The notes beneath the pieces are model-generated. The model had not been told where the DNA came from. It did no database searches and saw only the letters and a list, made by a program, of their open reading frames with translations. This document shows positions 21,131-32,675 of a stretch of DNA of 64,000 bases, one piece after another. Source of the DNA: Thereva unica (Eukaryota; Arthropoda; Insecta; Diptera; Therevidae); the NCBI GenBank assembly GCA_949987705.1, contig OX465283.1, positions 91,127,813 to 91,191,812 on the forward strand, written 5' to 3'. A program made the position numbers and the translations under genes. Each line of letters starts with the position of its first letter. Position 1 is the first letter of the stretch.

Positions 21131-21838
21131 AAAGCTTAGGAGTCACCCTTAGTACTGCCAGCGAGCAATAATAACAAGAGTGATTAGGTGGAGCTCAAGG
21201 ACAAGTAAAAGAGTTAAACATATGAAAGAAGAGATTGGAACTACCATTATTCAAAAAGTCCAAAAAAATATTAACAAATGCGCGATAGATATACATTTCA
21301 TACAAAAAACACAAGAGTATGAATGAAACAGAACATGTTGCTTGCTTCCCCTATTGGAATGTTTACATTCAAATGGAACTCGAATTGGAACAGAGCACAT
21401 GTAGCCGACTCTAACATGTTTATATGTATGCGTGGGCAAATTCTTGTTGGTACACATTGCGACTCTAAAACTTGGCTTTGTATTGTACATTAAAAACGCG
21501 GGAGTTTTGCAATTCTTCCAGTGTTGAGCTAAATATTGGCTAAATTGGAAAATTGGCACTTCCCCTTCATTTTTTATCTTTCTTTCACACACGTTGCGTG
21601 TAGTGTGAAAGCAATTCTGCCTCCTTTTATCATAGATATTACATCTTTGATATTTTGACTTTTTCACTCCTACTGAAATTTTTATCAGCTGATCTCAAGG
21701 GCATTGAAACATTTTTGAAAATTTGTTCTAGCTCATCACTCTTATTATTATTGCTCGCTGGTACTGCTAGTCTTTCAGGTTATGGTGCAATGTCTAGTAG
21801 CAAGCTTTGGAGGATAGAAGAAAGTATAATAGGCCTGG
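21131..21838 (+). repeat. Repeat family 2, copy 2, split by a transposon
   Basis: 21131-21158 (AAAGCTTAGGAGTCACCC..) continues at 21768-21838 (TAGTCTTTCAGGTTATGG, GCAATGTCTAGTAGCAAGC). The gap is filled by the element at 21159-21760. Confidence 0.75.
21159..21760. mobile_element. TIR element, 602 bp, with a 7-bp target duplication
   Basis: Ends CAGCGAGCAATAATAA and its inverse (TTATTATTGCTCGCTG), with GTACTGC immediately outside on both sides (21152-21158 and 21761-21767). Its left end recurs at about 29644-29760. The class is open: hAT usually gives 8 bp. No transposase; open frames inside are short and unrecognised. Confidence 0.75.
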
Positions 21839-24680
21839 AGTCTTGCAGGAGGTGGCGATTAACTAGGGGCATTTGATATCCGTCGATGCGTCGAACCGAT
21901 CCGATGTTTTGAAAATCTATTTATTTAGTCGATGCATCGGTGTACTTTTATAAAATATCGAGTATATTCTAAGCTAGAATAAAAAAATGATTTTTACAGA
22001 AACAATCGCTTGCTCTTCGGATAACGCAAAATTCAAAGAATTTACGAAGAAAACTATAGCATAAAAGGAGACCGGGGAATCTGATTTTCCTGATCATTTT
22101 GACAAAGCAGAAGAGAAGTTTAAGTAAATTTAAAAAAAAATACCTTTTTTCTTTCGTAAATATCCTGTATCTTAGTGGATAGTGGGGATATGATTTTTCT
22201 CCAAACATATCCAGGAATCATCCTCCCCGACAAGTGATAACTTTTCAGGAGGTTAAAATGCGCTATTCAATGAACAAATCAAAAATAAAATATATGAATA
22301 TATATCGGTGTCAGGATTTTTTTTCAGCTGTAGAATATGTACTTCACAGTCTGGCCTACGAGGAGATATACATATTATCATGTATGTGCTTTTAGTATTC
22401 ACATCTGAAATGAAATGACATTAATATAAGTACAAAGGCAACTACAGAATTGGAGTCGATGCCACACGTTATGAATTCCTCACACTAATCAATTAGGGAC
22501 TCGATCTGTAACTCGAATAGGTAGCGTCTCTCTGCAGAATTGACTATTGTGATCTATTCGGTTTATAATAAAGTCATAAAATTAGTCTAAAGCCTTCGCT
22601 TACTGAAGAGATCGTATCGGTAAACGTACATAAGTCGCTAGATAGCAAATTTCTGATCTTATACAGCTTCTGGCGTATTACCAAATCTGTATGAGGTCTA
22701 GCATCATGATAATGAAATACTACACGTACACCTGAGTGTCGGACTTTTCGGTTCTAAAAACTAACTTTGCCTATTTGGTAACAGAATTCATCTAGGTGAA
22801 TTGTAGAACATTAGTGTAAAGCTCCAAAAACTTGGTTTTTGTCGATTTTTACGATCTCCATCCCTTGATTATGAGTTGCAATTAACAAAAAGCAAAATTT
22901 GCAGCTTTTGAAATCGTATCTCACGAATACCCACTTATGTATATTTTGCCGATGTAATTCGCTATTTAAGATATATCCAGGGAAATATATTTATCGACGA
23001 TTTGACCTTGAATCAAATTTATGGAATAATTCTGATCGTTGAAGAATTTACACTTTTCATGTGTTACGAATTTCAAGTGGGGGATTTACCCGCAATTTAT
23101 TCTTTAGTAATAAAATAAATTTTGATAAATTAATTAAATAATTAATGAGTGTCAAAAATTTACAGTTTTGCAACTGTTAAAAATTTATTTCAAAGAGAGA
23201 TAAAGAATTAGTAAAGTTTACGGAAAAATCAATATCCGAAAAAAGATGTTTTTGGTTTTACAAATTTTTGTCGATGTTTTTTAGCTTTTTCAAAAAAAAA
23301 GCTTATACAGAGGCTCTGTCCGTCTGTCCGTCTGAAGCCTACTTTCATCTCTGAAAGTACTGCCGCTACAGACTTGGGCCATATCTCAAAATGTAGCTCT
23401 TGGTCAAAAGACCAAAAACTGAGAAATTGGTCTGGAAATTTCAACCAGAAGTATATTTAAACAACAAAAAAGAACCTTTAAAGAAAATATTGTGACTATT
23501 TTTTGTGTTCTAAGGCTTATAACTTCTTAATTATTCATTTTACCACAAAATTTCTAAGTAATAAATTGTAGATTATTTAATTCTAAACAAAAAGTGTCCT
23601 CGCAAATTTCCGGTAAGATGTGCCGTTTCGGAGATATAGTGGAAAAACCATTTGCATACGTTTTCCAAGATGGCGGCCAAATGGGGGGGGGGGGTTAAAA
23701 TCCCGAAAACTCAAACTTAAGCTGACCCTGACCCCCCTACACATCCCAAAAATAAAACCTTGTCCTGCATTTTTGCAATGTTAAAGTACCATTTCCATGG
23801 ACTATAAAGGGCTAGGGAAAGTCCCTCGTCTGTGGGGCTGCGAGCTCGATCCTTCGGCTCGCGGTGCTTTTTTTTTTGTCATAATAATTTTTTTAAATTT
23901 CCTTCGGGGATTTTGTTTCAGATGATAACGAAATTATGGCATATAGTTTTTATTTGCTGCTCAAAAACTATTGTTTATATTGAATAAAGAAATATACCAT
24001 GACGTGGGTGAAGAATCAAAGAATTTTATTGTTTACATTCGATTTCCTTTTTTTTAAGCTATGATGATTATATTGTAGTGTTTGTTAAATACTTTGTTAA
24101 GTTTTAGATTACGCAGTCTCACAACTTATAACCTACATAAGCCTTTAACAAAAACTTTTCAAGATTAATTATATATAGCGTTGGTCAGTGTGATACTTAT
24201 GAATCTCCATGGCCAAACTAGGGTGCGGTAAGCCGAATTTTTAACAATAAAACATGTATGTTTAAGTAAAATAATACACCTAATTCTGTTGTGCAAAGTG
24301 CACCACATTAGATTTTCCTCCAATCCAAAGAAAAATGTTTAGATTCGTTTTCTATAGTGTTTACATGTGTGAGGTGCTTTTTTTTTCAATTTGACACATT
24401 CGAATTATTGGCCTCGATTCCCAGATCCGGCGGGTTGGAAGTGAGTGCGGATCAATCTCCACTTAATATATTGTCATCCAATCTGAAGTGTTATTCAACA
24501 GAAAGAATACCATGAAAAAGCGTAATTAGTGGCTAGTCTCTAGGCACAACATCCCACTAGTTTTCTATTGTGACACTTAAATTTTTTTGTACTATCTAGA
24601 AGAAGAGGTTTCAACTAAAAAAGCCGTCATAAAAATTTGAAATATCTCAATTTTATCCGTCAATTTTTTGATTGGGCCTT
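21839..24680. other. No gene seen
   Basis: Unique AT-rich DNA. A GTCCGTCTGTCCGTCTG microsatellite-like tract is near 23320 and a short GC-rich inverted repeat near 23838-23870 (GCGAGCTCG...CGGCTCGC). No exon-like frames stand out. Confidence 0.4.
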
Positions 24681-24684
24681 TTTA

Positions 24685-25240
24685 ATGGTTTTATATTTGT
24701 TTGTTTGTTTGTTTTTTTTTTTTTTGTTTAAATCTTGCGACAGCTTTTTCAACTACTTCTACTTAACCGATTTTTATGAAACTTTGCACACAGATTGAGT
24801 TCCGCGACAATGCAATCCGACAATGTTGTAAAAAAATCAAGATGGCGGGATAATTTTGCAATTGGATTCCGATTCCGTTGAAAATTGGCATCGGGGGTTT
24901 TTAGGCCCACAAGTGGCGATTCTGTGATCACAATTTACATAATTTGTAAATTCAAATGGCGGCACCAATATGGGGATGAATTTTGCAAATGTGTACTGAA
25001 TCCATTGAAAATCTGTATCGGGGGGTTTTTAGGGTCCCGCATGACGATTCTGAGGTCAAAATTTGAAAATTCAAAATGGCGGATGAATTTTGCAAATGTG
25101 TCCATTGAAATACGGTATCGGAAAGTTTTTAAGGCCAAAAATGACGAATCTATGGTAAAAATTAAAAAAAATGGGATTTAACGAATTTGTTGTCACATTT
25201 AGAAAATTAAAAATGGCGCTGGAAATATGGTTTGGATAAC
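24685..25240 (+). mobile_element. Helitron-like fragment with internal ~118-bp repeats
   Basis: Begins with TTTGTTTGTTTG and ACCGATTTTTATGAAACTTTG, a phrase typical of 5' regions of insect Helitrons. Then come about four units (near 24839, 24955, 25075 and 25209) with AAAATGGCGG, GAATTTTGCAAATG and GGGGGTTTTTAGG, close relatives of the tandem units in the Helitron at 18624. I cannot find a CTAG 3' end, so it is a fragment. Confidence 0.55.
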
Positions 25241-25873
25241 TAATCAGTTCACCAGAATTTTGTAAAAATATAATCCAAAAATGACTAAACGGAATACAAT
25301 ATTGATCAGGTTATTTCATTGGAATAATTTTTGATGTTTTGAATACACCCAAGTTAAGGCTTCTGTATTGTGCCCAATACTGTGTGTCGTTAGGGTGGAT
25401 AAAAATGGTTTGCAGTTAGCGTTTCGGCCTCAAGGCTGGGCACACCTTTTTGTATAAGAGCCTTGCCCTCTACATGGACCTCTGAGGAGGTCCACTGTTT
25501 TTTGCCCAACGAGCACATGGGAACAGTATGAAAGAAAAAATTAAAAAAAAAATTGAAACGAAAACACACTGAAAAAAGAGGCTAGAAAAAGCGAGGAAAG
25601 TGTATAGAGCAAAGCACAAATGAGTGAAGACGACAGACATGCTGAGCTGCATAGTAGACGGGAACAGCTAGCATCAGAAAACCCCGTCCCAGAAATTGGT
25701 TAACGTATTTAAGGATGTTGATAAATACTCTTTCACTGTTCCTCATTGCTCCGGGCAATGGCATAGTGTGTTATTGATTGTGACACCTTACGAGAACTTT
25801 GCCGAATCTGTAAACGAAACCTTTCGTTGCGTAACATTGCGTACACACTAACATACGTCCACCTACATTCCAG

Positions 25874-26131
25874 AAAAGAAGTCAAGAAGGTCAAGAAGTA
25901 CTTCAAATGTACTCTTCAATGCAGCACGAGATCTCGGGCACAAGAACAGCAGTTGCCGTTATACAAACATCGTAATATTGTCTATAGATAGCTCACAACC
26001 TGATGTCGAAGATGAGCTTGAATTGTCCTATAACGTTAATGAAATTAGAAGGACGACAAACGATAACATTGTCAGTGAAGCTCATGAGATAAAAGCGAAG
26101 GAATCTGCATGGTACCAACATTTTCCGAATG
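25874..26131 (+). CDS. Candidate host exon (86 codons), product unknown
   Basis: An acceptor-like CTACATTCCAG ends at 25873. From 25874 a frame stays open (after two bases of an upstream codon are allowed for, reading KSRRSRSTSNVLF, ARDLGHKNSS, SIDSSQPDVEDELELSYNVN, ESAWYQHFPNG) to a donor-like ATG|GTAAAA at 26131. The sequence is mixed and acidic-rich with no low-complexity bias, more protein-like than most open frames here. The frame remains open past the donor to 26316 but there enters a repeat family 2 copy. I recognise no domain. It could belong to the same plus-strand gene as the ZP exon, or to a transposon. No partner exon is identified. Confidence 0.35.
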
Positions 26132-26267
26132 GTAAAAATGGGTTGAAAAAAAGCAGACCTATGAATACAAGTTCATTGGACTACTATCATACAACATCCA
26201 ACAGTTCAAACGCGAGGCTCACTGCCTCCTCCTCACGCATCCAGCAGACTACTCTTAACCTATCATA

Positions 26268-26397
26268 TCCTTTTTCTATCTTAAGATCAAGCTTACTACT
26301 AGGCATTGCACCATAACTTGAATGGTATGTCGGACTAGTGGCACAAAGGGTGATTCCTGAGTCTGACTGTCTGAATCTTGCAACGAATACAGTCGAA
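26268..26397 (-). repeat. Repeat family 2, copy 3
   Basis: Reverse complement of the family core: ATTGCACCATAACTTGAATG and ACAAAGGGTGATTCCTGAG. Confidence 0.65.
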
Positions 26398-26700
26398 AGC
26401 GGTGGAGAAAAAAAACCCGGCACTTGGTTCTTGGCTGTCACCAGAGCAGTAACCTTTTTTACAAAAAGATATGAAAAGTACAAATAAAAGTTAAGTTCCA
26501 AAGTCTCTTTTTTATTTTTAACACTTTCCGCTCCCTGTTAAATCCCACATATACCTACATATATACGTGGTAAAATATGTATATATATAGAGGAAGAGCC
26601 AGCGACGTATTTTGGGTTGTCATTTCATTAGTCATGAAAATTTCCACACTGAATCTTACACACCTGCTGAACAATAAAAGCTAATTCTGGCAACCCCCAG

Positions 26701-27113
26701 TTGTATTTTTGCCTGACAGCACGCCCACAATGGAATTTGAAGCATAAACTTGAAAACAAAAATTTACAATTTTTTCCATTTTTGGCCGATTTAGGGGTAG
26801 TTTCAACCCTTTAGGACTACCCCTTATCATAAAGTTCGCCTTAATTTAGTACAAATCAAACATTCGCAAATAAATATTAAAAAAAGTGTATTTCATCGCA
26901 TTAGTTTTCATTATTATTGAAATAATCGTGAAAAACCCCTAAAAAGGGGTGTTTTTTTTTTCATTTTTAGGGGTGACGCCCATGTTTTAGGGCCGCGGGA
27001 CCCCGATTTTCGTAATCAGCGACCCCAAAAACCTTTAGGGTTCTATTTTCTTAACGGTGTTATTTTGGAACACCCCCCTCCCCGCGTTTTGAATGGACTA
27101 TAACTAAAAATTA
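26701..27113. repeat. Partial copy of a foldback-transposon arm (FB1 family)
   Basis: Matches the right arm of the foldback at 56557-58432: TTTTTGCCTGACAGCACGCC, GGGGTAGTTTCAACCCTTTA, ACCCCTAAAAAGGGGTG, AGGGCCGCGGGACCCCGATT, CGTTTTGAATGGACTATAA. No opposite arm is present, so this is a broken copy. Confidence 0.8.
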
Positions 27114-29300
27114 AATATTCGTATATCTAAGTGAAATCATATTCACAACGTAGCTTTGTACATAAATATAAGTACGTACATACATGGGATTTTAACTGTT
27201 TTTTTAATTAACAATTAATATAATAGTAACGATATAGAATGACAATAAATTACTTTGTTTTAATGATAATATAAATCTCAGTACTCATTGAGTAATACTG
27301 AATAATAGTAGGAAAAAGTAGTCAACCGGGCACGTCCACGTTCAATAAGGTTCTGATCTCCTTGCTGCTTCCCTTTCGTCCTGTGAAGCCGATTGGGGCT
27401 GCCTCACGTGCGGTCACTTATTAGGGTTGCCTGACGTGCGGTAATTTAAATGTATTGCTGATTTTCAGCCTCCAAATACATACTAATGCTTATTAGTAAA
27501 ACACGTTTGTAATTCAGATTGTTTTAAGAATTACTATTGAAAGGCAGGATTTTGGGTACTCTTAGTTCGTATTTATTTATTTGTGCTCATGCCTAAACAC
27601 GTACATATACAATAATTTTTAAGGAGAAATATTCAAGTTAATCTGCGCAGGTTGAGCAATAATTTAACTTCAGGTGATCTTCCTCAAAACAAACTATTAA
27701 ATTTCTTTGTTTTATGTTTTTCACATTTCAAATCCATCCTAAACGCTACAAACAATAAATATTAACTAAGTGCATTAAAAGGTGCGTGGCATGTTGAAAG
27801 CTCAAACCCGTAGAGATGGATGCGCTCTTTAGAAATTAGTTGCATAATAATAGAAAATTTGCGAGAATTAAGTGCCGTAAAATTTTTTTTTATAATTGCT
27901 AGATTCCTGATCACGCTATTTACCCGCATGAAACATCGAACTGCTAGAATATAAATAAAAACCCCGAAGTTATTAGAGCACATCTGATCAAATGCAACAA
28001 AGCGGCTATAACAAATGACTCTATGCGGTCCTCGCAGCTGTAAGCGGACCAATGAACTTAGCTGTAGGTTAAATTAAAAATTTGCATGCATAATAACAGA
28101 ACACTGCTTAGTTCATTTCCCCTGCTGCACACAATGCAAAGGAGGTAAAACTCAACTTTAGGACAAAGTGCACCACCTGAGCCGAAAAACGTATATACAG
28201 ATCGGAGGTTTTCCAGTTTCCCAAACTCCTGATGTCTGGCTGAACGTGGATTTTGCAGCCACCGGACTTGGGCTATACTGGCCACGTAAGTAAGCGGTAT
28301 TAAAGAGCGATAAACACTTTTAAACTTATTAATGAAGTTGCATATGTTATCCAATACTCCCCGTCGACGTTTTTATACAGAGCCGCATTTTAATATGGCC
28401 TCAATCAATGCCCCGGCATCAAGTAAATTCCATTCAGATTACATATTCAAAACTTTGAGACTGGTTTCTGGTAACAAAACCAGTTCGACACTTGGTGCAT
28501 GGGCGTAGGATTTCTTCGTGTACGAAAATTGCAAAATGAAAAAAAAAAAAATACATAAGAAATTCGCGAAATAAAGATAAGTTTTTTCTCAAGGATTTAA
28601 CCTCTTATGACTTTGCCGAGGCGGGTGTTTCTGTGCAGTGCTTAATAGTATGTGACAAAAGTCAATACACGCAACTCGTTCCGAGACGCTCAATGCGGAA
28701 TATTTTGCAGTATATCCGTTTGTGTCTGTCATTTTTCTAGATAACGTTGCAATTATTTGTTCGTCTAGGTTTCTTCATATTGGAGACTTGCAGTCTCTTT
28801 TACATTAGTGGGACTTATCTCAACCAATAATTAGTTACGAGGGTCTCTGCTATTTAAATTCTTTGCAGCAGTCGAGGCTCTCGTTAGCACATTTTTTCGA
28901 GATTGCTTGGTTTCAGTAAGAAACAATTGATGGAAACGATGGACATGCTGTTTATAGTACATATAACCATTTAATACTGTAAGCAGCTCTAGTCATTATA
29001 CAACTGGTATCGTTTTTCCACTACTACCTCGGGCAAACGGATTTTATTTTATGCAAGAGTAATTGATACTTTTCACGTATATGTACGTACACATCTCGGA
29101 TTAAGAAATGTTTTTATCTGTCATCTGTCCGTGACATATGTGTATCTTTTTGGTAATATTTGGTGGGTAGATCACATTGATCCTAATAAGTTAGATTTGT
29201 TTAAGTACATTCGGGGATACATGGACGATTGGCAATTTTAAATTAAATTTTGGATATAACATTTGATATATTCCAAATGTTACGAATGGTTTTTAAATGT
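27114..29300. other. No confident gene; one weak exon candidate at 28162-28285
   Basis: Mostly unique. A strong donor (CCAC|GTAAGT) at 28285/28286 follows a 41-codon open stretch (SQTPDVWLNVDFAATGLGLY) that could start after CTTTAG at 28161. The upstream acceptor is poor in pyrimidines, so this is only noted. Elsewhere I see nothing. Confidence 0.35.
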
Positions 29301-29747
29301 TGTTTAAATGTGTGTCATGATGAGTTTCCCCATTATTACCTTTGATTCCGAAAATCTCTGACGTTCACTGTCTTTTTGACTAATTTTTTGAAGATTTGTG
29401 TCAAACACCACGAATGTGTCAAGCATTATTGAATCTTCACTTATATTCAAGTCCTTTCTATCTTCATTCTGCAAGAACTCAAGCCAAATTACGATTAAAA
29501 ACCATGTGTAGGGAAACTCGTATGCACTCGTAGACCACAGCCACCGATTTGCATTTATAATTGATTTGAAACCCAAGACGCAGAATATTTCTATTTCGAT
29601 AACATCAATAAAGAAATAAAATTCATTTGTTACCATTATCAAAGCAATAATAACAAGAATGATTAGGTGGAGCTCAAGGACAAGTAAAGTAAAAGAATTT
29701 AGGATATTAAAGAAGAGATAAGCAATAACATTAAGTAAAAATTTCAA
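29301..29747 (-). pseudogene. Exon-like coding module, copy 1 (of two in the window)
   Basis: On the minus strand a 147-codon frame (29747-29304) ends with WLEFLQNEDRKDLNISEDSI, MLDTFVVFDTNLQKI and DSERQRFSESK, directly followed by GTAATA, a possible donor. Positions 29301-29510 recur at 33785-33996 with the frame intact and only a few substitutions (V to E, S to T, K to R). A conserved frame in two copies suggests a real protein segment: a captured host exon or a transposon exon. I do not recognise the family. The upstream half of the frame (29510-29747) is hydrophobic and not duplicated. Confidence 0.45.
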
Positions 29748-29760
29748 AACAATATTAACA
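29644..29760. repeat. Partial copy of the element at 21159-21760
   Basis: AGCAATAATAACAAGAATGA and TTAGGTGGAGCTCAAGGACA match the left end of that element, followed by AATATTAACAAAC. Outer terminus and right end are missing. Confidence 0.75.
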
Positions 29761-29769
29761 AACTCCGAC

Positions 29770-30212
29770 TATTGAGGAGGTCCCAGGTTCGACCCCCGGC
29801 AGTGCCACCGTCCTTCCCTTTCCCACTTTCCTAACTACATAACTTTCGTCTTTTCTTCTTCACTCTTTACATTAATGATTCTCCCTGTCATAGCCTTCGC
29901 ATGTCCTTCTCCGCTCCACCAAGCGCATGTCATCGGTTGGTTGATGAACTCGTTTCAGGAGGCATAACACTACAGCGAGTTGTCCTCGATGCCCCGATGT
30001 CGGAGTCTCGATAGTAATGGTTATGAGTAGGTTGAATAAAAAAGGTTAGGTTGTGGCAGTTCATTCCTTCAGCTTCTACCTCTCTTTCCTCTATCTTCCG
30101 ACTAGAGCTGCTGTTCGACATTGCACTCTATACCTCTATACGAAAAAAAAAATAGATTGTAGACAGTACAAAGGGCCTTTCCTTAAGCTTCTAGTCTATC
30201 ACATAAAAAAAA
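29770..30212 (+). repeat. SINE family 1 copy, nearly full length
   Basis: Starts inside the tRNA-like head at the B box (GGTCCCAGGTTCGACCCCCG), continues with GCCACCGTCCTTCCC, CAAGCGCATGTCATCGGTTG, TTTCAGGAGGCATAACACTA and the tail CTTCTAGTCTATCACAT then eight A. The A-box half is missing. Confidence 0.88.
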
Positions 30213-30522
30213 TATGAGTGTGCTTAAACCACACTTTAGAAGTAAAACTTTTTTGCCCAGACAGACAGACAGACTGAACAAGAACAAGACTAGACTAGTC
30301 TTGTCTTGTTCTTGCGTTTGCTCATCACTAGCTAGTAATGTGCACTAGATATAGTGGAAAGTCTGTCGGATAAAGAAGCTTTAAGAGAAGCCAGCCCAAC
30401 GAAGGATGCAGAAAGTATAGTTACGAGCCTACTGACGGACTTGATACAAGTACGATTTGAAAATATCAATATGTATTTATGAATTCTTATTTATATTAAA
30501 ACCTAAAAACGAAGAAAAGGTT
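30213..30522. other. No gene seen; small hairpin
   Basis: A CAGA microsatellite (30259-30275) precedes an imperfect palindrome AACAAGACTAGACTAGTCTT at about 30285-30320. Confidence 0.4.
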
Positions 30523-30735
30523 TCATAACTGAAATATTTCCGAGTGAAACTGATCTAAAAATCGCGTAAAAACTGCATGAACTGAGGTGCCCCCAGGAAC
30601 GTTCTTCACGCACTTTGGGGTGAGGAGAGAAGTATGGTGGTATCTCTTATCATCCCCACTTTCCCCTTCATCTTCAAAAATCGGACGGGCCGTTTCTGAT
30701 GAAAAATTAATATTGAAATCGTCACTTAAAATCAT
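30523..30735 (-). pseudogene. Remnant of an endonuclease domain of Helentron/Helitron type
   Basis: The minus-strand frame starts MILSDDFNINFSSETARPIF and ends GGTSVHAVFTRFLDQFHSEI, matching the pattern GDFN(I/V)NF...and GT(T/S)IDAVF(T/S)R(Y/H)LD known to me from the apurinic-like endonuclease attached to arthropod Helentron proteins. The D of GDFN is kept but G is replaced by D, the middle differs, and only 70 codons survive, so it is dead. The family call rests on motif memory. Confidence 0.5.
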
Positions 30736-31780
30736 GGTGATTTCGTTAAAGTGAAAGTATTGATAATCCTGGTCAATTCAAACCCGAGTAAAAATAAATT
30801 TGTTGGATAATTTTGTTAAAAGCATGTACGCGGTGCACCTAGTACGAATAGCAACAAATGCGCATGCCACACCGGTATACACGTTCCAGCTACAGGCATG
30901 CATGCTACCGCCACAAGCACGAAAATCTAAGCATTCGTCTGCTGGAATATTTGAGCCGTTTATTTTGAAGGTGGGGTAAGTCCAGTTTTGAAAAAAAAAA
31001 AAAGAAAAGATAACGGTAGCTCTAGATAAAACTTAGTATGATCTTTTTATGTGTAAACACGTTATGGTAAAAAAAAATTCAGAATCCTTGTAATAAAGGA
31101 GATGGAAGTTTTAGCTCTTAACAGTGTTGTAAGTATGTATGTTTATTTTGTACAAGTCCATCTTAGATTGAAAATATTTTTATCCATACACCAAAATTTA
31201 GCTCCGGTTGCTGTATGGTGAAGCAAATCTAATGGTTTAACATCAGTCTTAAATGTAGGGTATTTTTATCTATTTATCTTTGATATTGGAAGTCGCCAAT
31301 TGTACAATATTTCATAAATAATAATAGAAATATCTCAATATTGTTTTTCGATAATAACGCCAACACCAGGAAATTTTAGTTATCGTGGGATCAATATGAA
31401 CAACTGAACTAGCCAAATTACATGGCCTATCACTCCACTCCAAAGTAAAATTCTAGTAAAATTATGCTTATTATGTTGAATAAACTGGCTTGGTTGAGCA
31501 GGGGCTTTACATGTATTTAAACGCTCTGCTCAATACATATAAAGATAAATTAACTTTATTCATTCGACATATGCGCATCCCTTCCCAAATTATTTTGTTG
31601 AGTTTTTTCTGCGTTTGTTGCCATTTTAACTAAAAAGAGAGGAAATGATAGAACAATATTTATAAAATTTGGCAACGAGGTGCGCAGAACAGCTTAAATT
31701 TTTTGCGTCACGGAGTTTGAAAAAATCTATACACTTCTCATTTTGGACCCGGTCCGGCGCTAGTTTATGGGAGTCTTTAT
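30736..31780. other. No gene seen
   Basis: Unique AT-rich DNA; nothing recognised. Confidence 0.4.
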
Positions 31781-32675
31781 GGCCATTAATACACGAGGGA
31801 TCATGGTTCTGCAACCAAAAGCTTTGCTGCAAGTTTTCTGAAAATACACGGAGCAATAGCAAAGGAAGCAGCTTTTGTGTTTGCTACGCAATGATTGTTT
31901 GTATTAGTGAGATGTCAAATATTTTGACTCTGGTCGGGTGTTTATTTAAATCTGGTCGGGTGTTTAATGAAATCAGTTAATTTATTAGATATCATAATAG
32001 ATGAAAATAGTTCGTTGGTGATTTCAACTGCAACTGCAGCGGCAGCAAGTTTTTTCACTTTTAATTTTTGACTGTTTGAATGTTTATTATTTTTAGCTCC
32101 ATAGCAACGTATTCATTTCTTATTTGTATGAGTGCGTGCTTTCCGTGTTCGCAGGTCAAAAGCAGGAGCACAAAAGTCTCCACCGAAGCACAAAACTCTC
32201 CACTTATTTCATCTCCGCACGCCTCAGTTATTTTCTTTAATTATTCTTTTCCTATTTTTATTTGAATAAAAAAAACAACAAAGCTAATAGTGACAACACT
32301 GAACTTTATTTTAATTAATAAAAATCACTAAGCTACTTTTATAACTTGTAAAGTTAAAATTAATAAAATAGAAGGATTCTTCAGAATCCAACCGACGGGT
32401 TTTAAGAATAATCGAAAACTAAAGGGAAAAGTCGTCGTTCTCATGAAAAGTGCATAGTAATCAGAAAAGTATAATTCTGTGTGAATCAGGTATCGTTTGG
32501 TTAGATGCTGATTCGGTGGGAACGTTTTCTGTTGTCGTTTCTCTTAGCGACTTAAATTTCTGTCTTTTACTAGAATTGAGAATTTTAGTAGTCATGTTGG
32601 AAAGTGGTAACATGACTCCTCCTTGCCCAAAAAAGCTTTTGCTCCGGAACCATGATCCCTCGTGTATGAATGGCC
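31781..32675. mobile_element. TIR element, 895 bp, with TAT duplication
   Basis: Ends GGCCATTAATACACGAGGGA and, inverted, GGCCATTCATACACGAGGGA, continuing as TCATGGTTC(T/C)G, about 45 bp of inverted repeat. TAT flanks both sides (31778-31780 and 32676-32678). A 3-bp duplication with G-rich ends would suit PIF/Harbinger, but the duplication is short and AT-rich. No transposase; a small TCGGGTGTTTA repeat is inside. Confidence 0.7.

Noticed and set aside
21251..21667. 138-codon minus-strand frame
   Set aside because: Lies inside the 602-bp TIR element; composition is not protein-like and no transposase motif is found.
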